Below, one piece after another: positions 1-7,595 of a stretch of DNA of 64,000 bases (its first letter is position 1; every line of letters begins with the position of its first letter). The translations under genes and the position numbers were made by a program. Source of the DNA: Lysobacter sp. (GTDB lineage Bacteria; Pseudomonadota; Gammaproteobacteria; Xanthomonadales; Xanthomonadaceae); contig SSGH01000024.1 in the NCBI GenBank assembly GCA_008015835.1, positions 99,846 through 163,845 of the forward strand, in the 5' to 3' direction. Below the pieces are notes generated by a model, which saw nothing but the letters and a program-made list of their open reading frames with translations, did not search any database and had not been told where the DNA came from.

Positions 1-406
1 CGTACCGATCGTCTCCGTACTCGCGCGTCGCGGCGCCCGTGATGTAGGCGGCGGCGACACGGCCGTCTCCCCACCCGGCGTCGATCTGGTCGTCGATTTG
101 CGCATAAATCTGCGCAACGCCGGTAGGAGCTTCGCTTGGGTTATGCCGATCGTTGCCGGTGCCGTCGAAAACGGCGAAGAACACATATTTGTTGGGGTCG
201 TTCTGACCCGCCAGGATGGGCGTTTCGACTTGGGCGAGTTGCCGATTGGCTTCGTCGTAAAGCGCCAGATCCTCTTCGGTGGCGTAGGCGTAGGAAACGC
301 CGTCTAAGGAGGCTTTCTCGCCGGTTTCTGGATCGATCGCATACGCGCGGCCGCGAACGAGATCTTCGTCGGTTAACCGCCCGTGTGTTTCGTCTTGCGT
401 GGTCAT
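1..406 (-). CDS. DUF2235/Tle1-like effector, 5' part only (cut by window edge)
   Basis: About 135 codons are visible from the ATG at 406; the rest lies beyond the window start. Residues 77-86 read FAVFDGTGND, the N-terminal block of DUF2235 (Tle1-like) alpha/beta hydrolases. The whole visible part aligns with the gene at 7596-9293: both have an Asp/Glu-rich leader, then DLxxYDxANRxLxxx, the DGTGND block and a TGVAQI stretch, so the two are paralogues. The nucleophile elbow and any C-terminal secretion domain would lie outside the window. No lipoprotein gene precedes it, unlike the complete copy. Phospholipase effector function is inferred from the family. Confidence 0.8.
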   Translation of the reverse strand, partial: MTTQDETHGRLTDEDLVRGRAYAIDPETGEKASLDGVSYAYATEEDLALYDEANRQLAQVETPILAGQNDPNKYVFFAVFDGTGNDRHNPSEAPTGVAQIYAQIDDQIDAGWGDGRVAAAYITGAATREYGDDRY

Positions 407-534
407 CTCTCGGCCCTCGTCCCGGTCGCGCATTCATCGAAATGCGCCGTCGCGGCAGGATCCCCCCCTTTCCGATCATAGCGCGTCGTCGCGGCCGTGC
501 GGATCGGCGCATCGATGACGCGACCCTGACGCGA

Positions 535-1956
535 TCACGCCGACGCCGGCAGCGCGATGCGGATCCGCAGACCGCCGAGGTCCGGCGAGGCGTCCAGTTT
601 GATCGTGCCGCGATGCAGCGCCAGCGCCTCGCGCACGATCGCCAAGCCGAGGCCGCTGCCTTCCACGCCGCTGCCGGGTTCGCGGTGGAAGCGCTCGAAG
701 ATGCGGTCGCGCGCTTCCGGCGGCACGCCGGGGCCGCTGTCTTCCACGCACAGGGTCGCCCACGAGGTCTGCAGTCGACCGGGTTCCAGCAGGCCCGATT
801 CGCGTTCGAGGGCGACCCGCACGCGGCCGCCCTCGGGGGTGTAGCGCAACGCGTTGTCGATGAGGTTGCGGACCAAGGACTCCAGCGCCGGTCCGTCGCC
901 CATGACGCGCACCGCGGTCGTGCGCGCGTCCAACGCGATGCGGCGGACGTCGGCGAGCGCGCGCAGCGCCTCGGTCTGCTGGCACACGAGTTGATCGAAT
1001 TCGATCGGCACCGATGCCGGCATCGCGGCGTCGGGTTCGAGCCGATTCAGCGTGAGCAATTGCGACACGAGTCGTTCGATCCGCTCGATCCCGGCGTCCA
1101 AACGCAGGCGCGATTCTTCCGTTTCGGCGGCGTCGCGCGCGGTGCGCAGATTATCGGCGTGCACTTTCAGCGCGGCGATCGGCGTGCGCAGCTCGTGCGC
1201 GGCTTCGGCGACGAAACGGCGTTCGCGCGACAGGGCCGATTGCAGCCGCGCCAGCAAGCTGTTGATCGCGACGACCAACCGTTCGATCTCCACCGGGACG
1301 CGCTCGATCTGCAGCGGCGTCATTCGCTCCGGCGCGCGCTCGCCGATCTCCGCGGACACGCGACGCAGATCGCGCAGCGACCAGGTCACGATCCACCACA
1401 CCAACGCCGCCAAGATCGGCAGCGCGATCAGCAGCGGCAGCAGCGTGCCGAACGCGATTTCCTCGGCGATTTCGGCGCGGATATCCGACACTTCGCCGGT
1501 TTGATACCAAAACCCGTTGCGCGAGCGCATCGTGAACGTGCGCCATTGGCGGCCGTCGATGGTGCGATCGGCGTAACCGGGCCGCAGCGGCGCTAGGGCT
1601 TGCAGTGGGCCGCTTTGCGAGCGCAGCAGCAGGGTTCCCGCGGCGTCGCGCACCTGAAACGCGAGTTTGGTTTCGTAGGCGTGGCCGGTGGTGAACGCCA
1701 ATTCGTCGCCTTTGCCTTCGGCTTCGCCGTGCCAGACTTCGATCGTCAACGGTTCGCCGGGCGGATGCCGAGGGATATCCTGCAACGAGCCGTCGACGAG
1801 ACTGCTCAACACGCGCGCCGAATGCGCGAGTTTGGCGTCGAACAATTCGCCCGCTTCCTGCAGGCCGACGCGATAGCTGAACCCGGCGGCGACCACCGTC
1901 ACCAGGGAGACGGTGCCGATCAGCGACACCAGCATCAGTCGACGGATCGAGGTCAT
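535..1956 (-). CDS. Sensor histidine kinase (QseC/TctE-like)
   Basis: A 473-residue inner-membrane kinase that would phosphorylate the response regulator encoded 46 nt upstream. It has a TM segment at about residues 8-28, a periplasmic domain of about 140 residues, a second TM near 170-190, a HAMP-like linker, and a HisKA domain with phospho-accepting His254 in EAAHELRTP. The HATPase domain shows LIDNALRYTPEGG (N box), EDSGPGVP (G1) and GSGLGLAIV (G2). It is the last gene of the operon beginning at 7241. Its ligand is unknown; the gene order suggests it may sense the pathway product or its effect on the envelope (inference). Confidence 0.93.
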   Translation of the reverse strand: MTSIRRLMLVSLIGTVSLVTVVAAGFSYRVGLQEAGELFDAKLAHSARVLSSLVDGSLQDIPRHPPGEPLTIEVWHGEAEGKGDELAFTTGHAYETKLAFQVRDAAGTLLLRSQSGPLQALAPLRPGYADRTIDGRQWRTFTMRSRNGFWYQTGEVSDIRAEIAEEIAFGTLLPLLIALPILAALVWWIVTWSLRDLRRVSAEIGERAPERMTPLQIERVPVEIERLVVAINSLLARLQSALSRERRFVAEAAHELRTPIAALKVHADNLRTARDAAETEESRLRLDAGIERIERLVSQLLTLNRLEPDAAMPASVPIEFDQLVCQQTEALRALADVRRIALDARTTAVRVMGDGPALESLVRNLIDNALRYTPEGGRVRVALERESGLLEPGRLQTSWATLCVEDSGPGVPPEARDRIFERFHREPGSGVEGSGLGLAIVREALALHRGTIKLDASPDLGGLRIRIALPASA

Positions 1957-2002
1957 CTCGACACCGAGCGCGGGGCAGGGCGTTCGGGCGCGCGCAACGC
2001 GC

Positions 2003-2725
2003 TCACGGCGCGACGGGGCCGTCGTTCTTGTCGGCGCCGGCCTGCCCGGCGGCGACGCGTTCGTCCAAGCTGTAGCCGACGCCGCGCACGGTGCGGATCA
2101 AGGCCGGCGGCAGTTTTCGCCGCAGATGATGGATGTGCACGTCCAAGGCGTTGCTGGCCACGTCCTCGTCCCAGCCGTACAGGCGCTGCTGCACGGATTC
2201 GCGGGTGACGATCCGGCCCGGACTTTCCATCAGCATCCGCAGCAGGGCGAATTCGCGCCGCGGCAGATCGATATTGCGGCCCTGCCAACGCAAGGCGAGA
2301 TTCGCCGGTTCCAATTCCAGCGCGCCGCAGCGCAGCGTGGGATTGGCGCGGCCCTGGCTGCGGCGCAGCAGGGCGCGGACGCGGGCGATCAGTTCGTTGG
2401 TGTCGAACGGTTTGCCGAGGTAGTCGTCGGCGCCCACGTCCAAACCGAGCGTGCGGTCGGCGGCGCGTTCGCGCGCGCTCAGCACCAGGATCGGCACGGC
2501 GGCGCCGAGCCGGCGCGCGGCGCGGATCACTTCGATGCCGTCCATTCGCGGCAGGCCCAGATCCAGCACCACCAGATCGATTTCGTTGCGTTCGATGTCG
2601 TCGCGGATGGCGTTCAGCGCGGAGGCGCCGTCATGAAGCCAGTCCACGCTGTACGCCGCACGGCGCAAGGCCGTGCGGATGCCCTCCCCCAACGAAACGT
2701 CGTCTTCCACCAACAGTACGCGCAT
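2003..2725 (-). CDS. OmpR/PhoB-family response regulator
   Basis: A 240-residue transcription factor. The receiver domain has the acidic pair in LLVEDD, the phospho-acceptor Asp55 in VVLDLGLP and the conserved Lys in the YLGKPF stretch. The C-terminal winged helix has RREFALLRML, NALDVHIHHLRRKL and TVRGVGY, typical of QseB/TctD relatives. It starts 21 nt after the stop of the TPR gene and is followed by its kinase, so it is probably co-transcribed with the biosynthetic genes and may control them. No operator could be identified by eye. Confidence 0.94.
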   Translation of the reverse strand: MRVLLVEDDVSLGEGIRTALRRAAYSVDWLHDGASALNAIRDDIERNEIDLVVLDLGLPRMDGIEVIRAARRLGAAVPILVLSARERAADRTLGLDVGADDYLGKPFDTNELIARVRALLRRSQGRANPTLRCGALELEPANLALRWQGRNIDLPRREFALLRMLMESPGRIVTRESVQQRLYGWDEDVASNALDVHIHHLRRKLPPALIRTVRGVGYSLDERVAAGQAGADKNDGPVAP

Positions 2726-2746
2726 GCGCGCAGTGTGCGTTGGCCC

Positions 2747-3418
2747 TCAGGGCTTCGCAAGCTCGGCGCGCACCTTGGTCAACATCGCCTGCGCTTCTTT
2801 GCGGCGGCCTTGATCGGCGGTTTCGCGGCCCGCGCGCGGCGGCGCGGCGATGGCTTTTTCCAGCGCGGCGGCGGCGGCTTTGTATTCGCCCTGTTCGCGC
2901 AGGAAATCGGCGTAGAAATAATTGGCGTCGATGCCGTTGGGGTCGATCTGCAGCGCTTTCTTCAGCATCGTCCGCGCTTTGTCGTCGTCGCCGAACCCGA
3001 TCGGCCAGCCCGGCACTTGGTAGTACAACGAGCCGAGGCTGGTGTAGGCCGAGCCCGACAGCGCATTCGGTTCGATCGCGATCGCCTGCTCGAATTCCTT
3101 GCGTGCCTGCTTCACCAAACCGAGCGCGCCGACCCCGCCTTTTTCGCCGGCCCAACTGGACAGCACGATGCCTTCCCAAATCAACGCGCCGGCCTCCCGC
3201 GGATGCGCCTTGCGCGCGGCTTCGGCGCGCTTGGACAGCGTTTCCAACGCGGCGGCGCGCTGCGGCTTAGGCGTTTTGTACATGATGTCGGCCCATTGGT
3301 CCTGCACCGCGCCGACATCGGCGGGCAGGCTGGGATCGGCGGCGCGGGCGAAACCGACCGCGCTCAGACACGCGATGAGCGCGAGCGGCAGCGCGCGGTT
3401 AGGAGCGAACGGGGTCAT
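2747..3418 (-). CDS. Exported TPR-repeat protein
   Basis: The chosen ATG at 3418 gives a 223-residue protein with a clear signal peptide (ALPLALIACLSAVGFARA, cleaved before ADPS). An upstream start in the same frame would add only an Arg/Pro-rich stretch lying inside the SDR gene. The body contains TPR-like helix pairs, for example AYTSLGSLYYQ and ANYFYADFLREQGEYKAAAA. The start overlaps the end of the SDR gene by 20 nt, so the two are translationally close. It is probably periplasmic; a scaffold or accessory role for the operon is inferred from position only. Confidence 0.85.
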   Translation of the reverse strand: MTPFAPNRALPLALIACLSAVGFARAADPSLPADVGAVQDQWADIMYKTPKPQRAAALETLSKRAEAARKAHPREAGALIWEGIVLSSWAGEKGGVGALGLVKQARKEFEQAIAIEPNALSGSAYTSLGSLYYQVPGWPIGFGDDDKARTMLKKALQIDPNGIDANYFYADFLREQGEYKAAAAALEKAIAAPPRAGRETADQGRRKEAQAMLTKVRAELAKP

Positions 3419-4286
3419 GCGGAACCTCCACGGACGAAGACGAGACGGACGAAGCGGTCGAGGACGAACTTGTCGAAGACGACGCGCCGGAAGACGCGGC
3501 GGCATGACGCCGCACGATGGGGAGACGCTTTTTGAGATCGCGATCGATCAACCCGGGCAGCAGCCCGTTCAAACGCACGAACAGCGCCTCCGGCCAACCC
3601 AATTGCGCGCGCGTCGTTCCGCGTTCGATCGCGGCGCGCAGCGCGGCGGCGACCGTCTCGGGCGCGTCCTCGGCGGTCTTGAGTTCGCGATTCATCGCGA
3701 CCACGGCGGCGCTGTTGAAATCGGTGCGGGTCGCGCGCGGCGCGAGATATTGGAACCGGATCGGCGCGTCGGCGTATTCGCGATGCAGGCCTTCGATCAA
3801 CCCGCGCAATCCGTACTTACTGGCGCTGTACCCGGCGAAGCCCGGAAACGCCAACGCGCCGAACGTAGAACCGACCGCGACCACCGCGGCTGGCGCCTGC
3901 GCGCGCAGCGCCGGCAACAGCGCGCGGATCAACTGCATCGGCGCGGTGAGATTGGTGCGCACCATGCGCTCCAAGGCCTCGTCGCTTTGCGATTCGAACA
4001 GACCGAACGCCGCCTGCGCATGCGCGAGCACCAGCACCGAGACCTTCTCGTCGCGGGCGCGCGCGACGATGTCGGCGCGACCGTCGGCCTCGGAGACATC
4101 GGCCGCCAGCGCGACGACGGCGCCCAGCGGATGCGCGTCGACGAGGCGACGCAGACGCGCGGCATCGCGACCGATCGCGAGCACGCGCGCGCCGGACGCG
4201 ACGAATTCGGCGGTCAGCGCCGCGCCGATACCGCCGGACGCGCCGGTAAGCGCGACGGTGCGGCCGCGCAGATCGAGCGCGCTCAT
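3399..4286 (-). CDS. Short-chain dehydrogenase/reductase (SDR)
   Basis: A 295-residue classical SDR. TGASGGIG (residues 14-21) binds the dinucleotide, and Ser140, Tyr153 and Lys157 (YSASK) form the catalytic set. The usual NNAG block is changed to AHAQ near residue 90. After about residue 255 there is a Ser/Thr-only low-complexity tail ending VEVPHDPVRS, unusual for the family. It probably reduces a carbonyl (for example a fatty ketone or aldehyde) made by its operon partners. It overlaps the upstream oxidase gene by 4 nt (ATGA). The substrate is unknown. Confidence 0.9.
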   Translation of the reverse strand: MSALDLRGRTVALTGASGGIGAALTAEFVASGARVLAIGRDAARLRRLVDAHPLGAVVALAADVSEADGRADIVARARDEKVSVLVLAHAQAAFGLFESQSDEALERMVRTNLTAPMQLIRALLPALRAQAPAAVVAVGSTFGALAFPGFAGYSASKYGLRGLIEGLHREYADAPIRFQYLAPRATRTDFNSAAVVAMNRELKTAEDAPETVAAALRAAIERGTTRAQLGWPEALFVRLNGLLPGLIDRDLKKRLPIVRRHAAASSGASSSTSSSSTASSVSSSSVEVPHDPVRS

Positions 4287-4987
4287 GCGGCCTCCGCGAC
4301 GGCGCCGACGTTCGCGTCGGCGTCGAAGGTGGTCGGCGCGTGCTCGCGCAGGCTGCGGAAGACATCGGCGTATAAGCGATAGAAGCGACGCGCGGCATGG
4401 ACGACGGCGGCGCGGTCGTCGGCATCGTCCAAACGATTCATCAACGTCTCGTAGAACCCGGTGTGTTCGATATCGAGATCGCCGTGCGAACGCAGATACG
4501 AAAACGCGTTACGCGGCAGATTCAAGCCGTGTTCGATCGCTTCCGCGACCCGCGTCGCCAGCGCGACGCTAGTGCCTTCCAGCACCAGCACCATGCCGAA
4601 GAACCCGACCGGGTTGCCGCGCGCGATGGTGTCGTAGGCGTACGCGACCATCATCTCGGTGGCGAACGCGGGCGTGGCGTTCGCGGCGGCGTCGCGATCC
4701 GCGCCGCAGGCGGCGATATCGTCGAGGATCCACTCTTGGTGGCCCATTTCTTCCTCGATGTATTCGCCGATCGCGCTACGCAGCCACTCCAGGCGCGCCG
4801 GCAAGCGCGCGCCGCAGGCCATCAACAGCGGCACCGTGTGACGCACATGATGGTAAGCCTGGGTCAGAAACGCGACGTAGTCGGCCGGCGCGATGCGTCC
4901 GTCGAGCGCGTCGCGGATGATCGGCACCGACAGCAGCGCCTCGCGTTCGGTTTGCGTGGCGGCGAGAAGGTCGTCGTGAAAACTCAT
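4283..4987 (-). CDS. Haem-oxygenase-like di-iron oxidase (TenA/THI-4-like fold)
   Basis: The ATG at 4987 overlaps the synthetase stop (ATGA) and gives 234 residues. The all-helical protein has the ligand pattern of haem-oxygenase-like di-iron oxidases: E80xxH83 (EEEMGHQEW), E137 (LVLEGTS) and D172xxH175 (LDIEHTG), comparable to UndA, which makes 1-undecene from lauric acid. It therefore probably binds iron and uses oxygen on an acyl substrate (inference). Annotation pipelines usually call such proteins iron-containing redox enzyme. Position between an adenylating enzyme and an SDR supports a role in modifying an activated fatty acid or amino acid. Confidence 0.85.
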   Translation of the reverse strand: MSFHDDLLAATQTEREALLSVPIIRDALDGRIAPADYVAFLTQAYHHVRHTVPLLMACGARLPARLEWLRSAIGEYIEEEMGHQEWILDDIAACGADRDAAANATPAFATEMMVAYAYDTIARGNPVGFFGMVLVLEGTSVALATRVAEAIEHGLNLPRNAFSYLRSHGDLDIEHTGFYETLMNRLDDADDRAAVVHAARRFYRLYADVFRSLREHAPTTFDADANVGAVAEAA

Positions 4988-6543
4988 GCGGGGATCTCGT
5001 GGGAAGTTTCGTTGGCGTTGCGGTCGCGCGCGACTTCGAGGCGAGACGCGGCGGCATCCCCCGTGGCGCAACGCGATGCGTAACGCGCGTCGATGGCGTC
5101 GGCGTAGCGCTGCGCGATGGCGTCGCGGCGCAACCGCCCGTTGGGGGTGAGCAATCCGTTCTCGACCGCGAACGGCGCGTCGGCGCGCACGTAATCGCCG
5201 ATCTGTGCGTAATCGGGCAAGCCGCGATTGATCTCGATCAGCGCGCGGCGAATGCTCGCGTCGTCGGCATCGGGGCGACGCAGGCCGAGCACCGCAACGT
5301 TGTGCGGGCGCGCTTCGCCCACCACCATGGCTTGCGCGAACAACGGGTGCTGCAGCACTTCGGTTTCCACCCATTCGGGCGACACGTTGCGACCGTATGC
5401 GGTGACGAACATGTGTTTGCGACGACCCGTGATGTGTACGAAACCGTCGTCGTCGATACGACCGAGATCGCCGGTGGCGATCGGCCCCGGCGGCAGCGCG
5501 TCGGCAGCGTCGAGATACCCGAGGCAGCGCACGCCGTCGACCCACAACTCTTCGTCGCGCACGAACACGCGCGCATGCGGCAGCGGACGGCCGACGCTGC
5601 CCGGACGCACCGCGCCGGGACGATTGAGGCACACCACCGACGCGCATTCGGTCAGGCCGTAGCCTTCGTACACCGGCAGCCCCACCGCCGCCGCGCGCGC
5701 CAACAAGCCCTCGCCCACGCGTCCGCCGCCCACCGCGACGAAACGCAGGGACGAGGGCAAACCATGACCTTGCTCGGCCGCCATCGTCAGCGCCAACAGC
5801 AATTGCGGGAACACGATGACGCTTTCCGGCGCGTAGCGATGCAAACAGCGCAGCAGCGCGGCGATATCGAGCCCGGCCGCGCCGCTGTAGCCGATTTCCG
5901 CCAACGACGGCACCGCGATCTCGGCATCGGTCAGCCACGCGGCATACACGCCGGCGATGTTTTCGAGCAGCGTCGACAGCGGCATCAAACACAAATGTCG
6001 GCGCGGGCGCAGCGAGGCGGTGGCGTCGGTGAGCGAGGTCGCGACGCGCAGCATCGACGCGGCGTCCAAGCACACGCCTTTGGCGTGCGCGGTGGTGCCG
6101 GAGGTGTAGGTGATGCAGGCCGTGCCCGCGGGTAACGCGACCTGCGCCGCATCGAGGCGCGATGCGCGCAGCCCGGGGACGAGCGGCGCGGCATCCGACG
6201 GCGCCATCGCCTCGGCGACCACGACGGCCTCCGCGCCGCTGGTGCGCAGCGCGTGCGCGGTCTGCGCAGGCGTGAAGAACGTCGGCAGCGGAATATGCGC
6301 GCCGCCGATGCGACGCAGCGCAAGATCGAGAATCAACCACGGCGCGCCGTTGTCCAAACGGCTGGCGACGCGACGCAGGCCGGCGGCGGTCAGCGCATCC
6401 GCGCAGCGATCGACGGCGTCGGCGAGCGAGCGCGCATCGCGTTCGCCGTCGGCCGACAGAATGCGCAAGGACGACGACGGCAAAGCGTCGAACATCGCCT
6501 CGAACGAAGGCGGCTGCGCGGCGGAATCGAGCATCGCGTTCAT
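4984..6543 (-). CDS. AMP-binding (ANL superfamily) acyl-activating enzyme
   Basis: A 519-residue adenylate-forming enzyme starting at the ATG at 6543, which overlaps the stop of the hemolysin-family gene. YTSGTTAHAKG at 146-156 is the P-loop (A3), YEGYGLTEC is A5, and GDLGRIDDDGF with TGRRKHMFVT covers A7/A8. The C-terminal A10 position, normally a Lys that drives adenylation, is Arg in LTPNGRLRR. It probably activates a carboxylic acid as acyl-AMP or a thioester for the neighbouring oxidase and SDR. The substrate cannot be read from the sequence. Confidence 0.9.
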   Translation of the reverse strand: MNAMLDSAAQPPSFEAMFDALPSSSLRILSADGERDARSLADAVDRCADALTAAGLRRVASRLDNGAPWLILDLALRRIGGAHIPLPTFFTPAQTAHALRTSGAEAVVVAEAMAPSDAAPLVPGLRASRLDAAQVALPAGTACITYTSGTTAHAKGVCLDAASMLRVATSLTDATASLRPRRHLCLMPLSTLLENIAGVYAAWLTDAEIAVPSLAEIGYSGAAGLDIAALLRCLHRYAPESVIVFPQLLLALTMAAEQGHGLPSSLRFVAVGGGRVGEGLLARAAAVGLPVYEGYGLTECASVVCLNRPGAVRPGSVGRPLPHARVFVRDEELWVDGVRCLGYLDAADALPPGPIATGDLGRIDDDGFVHITGRRKHMFVTAYGRNVSPEWVETEVLQHPLFAQAMVVGEARPHNVAVLGLRRPDADDASIRRALIEINRGLPDYAQIGDYVRADAPFAVENGLLTPNGRLRRDAIAQRYADAIDARYASRCATGDAAASRLEVARDRNANETSHEIPA

Positions 6544-7241
6544 GGCGCGGCCGCGTAGACCAAACCGAGCGGCGCGGTGATCCACCAACCGCGTTCGGCG
6601 GGGTCCGCTTCGTCGGCGCGACGCTGCAGATAGGCGTAGCCGGAGGCGAGATCGCCGGTCAGCACCATGGGTTTTGCGTCGTAATACCGGCCCCATCGGT
6701 TGTCGCCGTCCTGCACGCGCGCCGGATCGGCGGGCGCGAGCGGCACGGTTTGCAGATGCAGGCGATCGAAGGTGTTGCGCAGTTGCCGTGTCGCCGCGAA
6801 CAGCACCCAGCGCAGGCCTTCGGCATGCAGCAAACCGGTGAGGCGCACGATCACTTCGCGCGCGTCGCCGGGCGTGCGCGAGGCGAAATTGCCGACTTCG
6901 ACCACGCGCTCGCGCACGACGCCGGTGCGCTGCGCGCGCGCGATTTCGCTTTCGGCGTCGGCATCGAGATAGCGCTCGACAAACAAGCGCCCCTCGCGCG
7001 CATAGCGCAGCCCGACCACCGCGCGGAGTTCGCGCGCGTCGTCGCGGAAAGCGATCAAATGCGGCAGAAACGTTCGCAGCTCCGCGCCGTAGCGTTCGCG
7101 ATAGACGGCGGCGATGAACGCCTCCGCTTCGGCGCGTTGAGGATGCTCGGATTCGACGCGCTCGAGATGCAGACGGCGCACGACGGACGAGGCGGTCGAG
7201 GCGGTCGAAGGAGGCGGGACGTTCGAGGAGGAGGCCAGCAT
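6540..7241 (-). CDS. Thermostable-hemolysin-family protein (PF12261, GNAT-like)
   Basis: A 233-residue protein resembling the delta-VPH thermostable hemolysin family. Conserved-looking blocks are AEAFIAAVYRERYGAEL, RTFLPHLIAFRD, LFVERYLD, VVEVGNFAS and RWVLFAATRQLRNTFDRL. The family is considered related to acetyltransferase and autoinducer-synthase folds, which fits an enzymatic acyl-transfer role better than a pore-forming toxin. It is the first gene of the operon and overlaps the synthetase gene by 4 nt. The first 20 residues are low-complexity Ser/Thr/Pro, so a later start is possible. Confidence 0.85.
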   Translation of the reverse strand: MLASSSNVPPPSTASTASSVVRRLHLERVESEHPQRAEAEAFIAAVYRERYGAELRTFLPHLIAFRDDARELRAVVGLRYAREGRLFVERYLDADAESEIARAQRTGVVRERVVEVGNFASRTPGDAREVIVRLTGLLHAEGLRWVLFAATRQLRNTFDRLHLQTVPLAPADPARVQDGDNRWGRYYDAKPMVLTGDLASGYAYLQRRADEADPAERGWWITAPLGLVYAAAP

Positions 7242-7446
7242 GGGCGCTCATGCTCGATGCAATCGATTAAATCTCGATTAGGCGGTTGTTACTCGCCTGT
7301 GAGGATGCGATTAAACAAGCGTTAGTTCGCCTGGAGCGATCGTCTTCGCCCGAATGCGATGCGTCGCGCTGCGAAGACGATGAGGATGTGACCTCGTTCG
7401 CGTTTTGCGACCGGCCATCGACGCGTTTTTGTTGTGGTTCGCCGAA

Positions 7447-7524
7447 ATAGAAATTAGAAGCAGGAATTAGAAGCGGGAAACAGAAGTAGGAACTAGAAGT
7501 CAGCGTTAGAAACGGGAAATAGGA
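7447..7524. repeat. 13-bp degenerate tandem repeat, six copies
   Basis: Six head-to-tail 13-nt units ending in (T/C)AGAA or close variants begin at 7447, 7460, 7473, 7486, 7499 and 7512. Examples are GCAGGAATTAGAA and GTAGGAACTAGAA. The tract is purine-rich on the plus strand and clearly less G+C-rich than its surroundings. It lies in the gene-free interval 7242-7595, between the hemolysin-family operon start and the effector stop. Thirteen is not a multiple of three, so it is not coding. It could be a regulator-binding array or a slippage product. Confidence 0.75.
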
Positions 7525-7595
7525 ACGAAGAAAGTACCGAAGCGGGCGGCGAGGCCAGAGAGACCTTGCCGCTCGTCTCGCGCGAGGCGAGGCGC

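Noticed and set aside
136..1596. Long plus-strand open frame of about 486 codons
   Set aside because: It is the complement of the histidine kinase gene. Arg/Gln-rich translation without a domain is typical of antisense frames in G+C-rich DNA.
6540..7241. Calling the hemolysin-family gene a true haemolysin toxin
   Set aside because: The family name is historical. No signal or pore-forming segment is present, and its operon is enzymatic.
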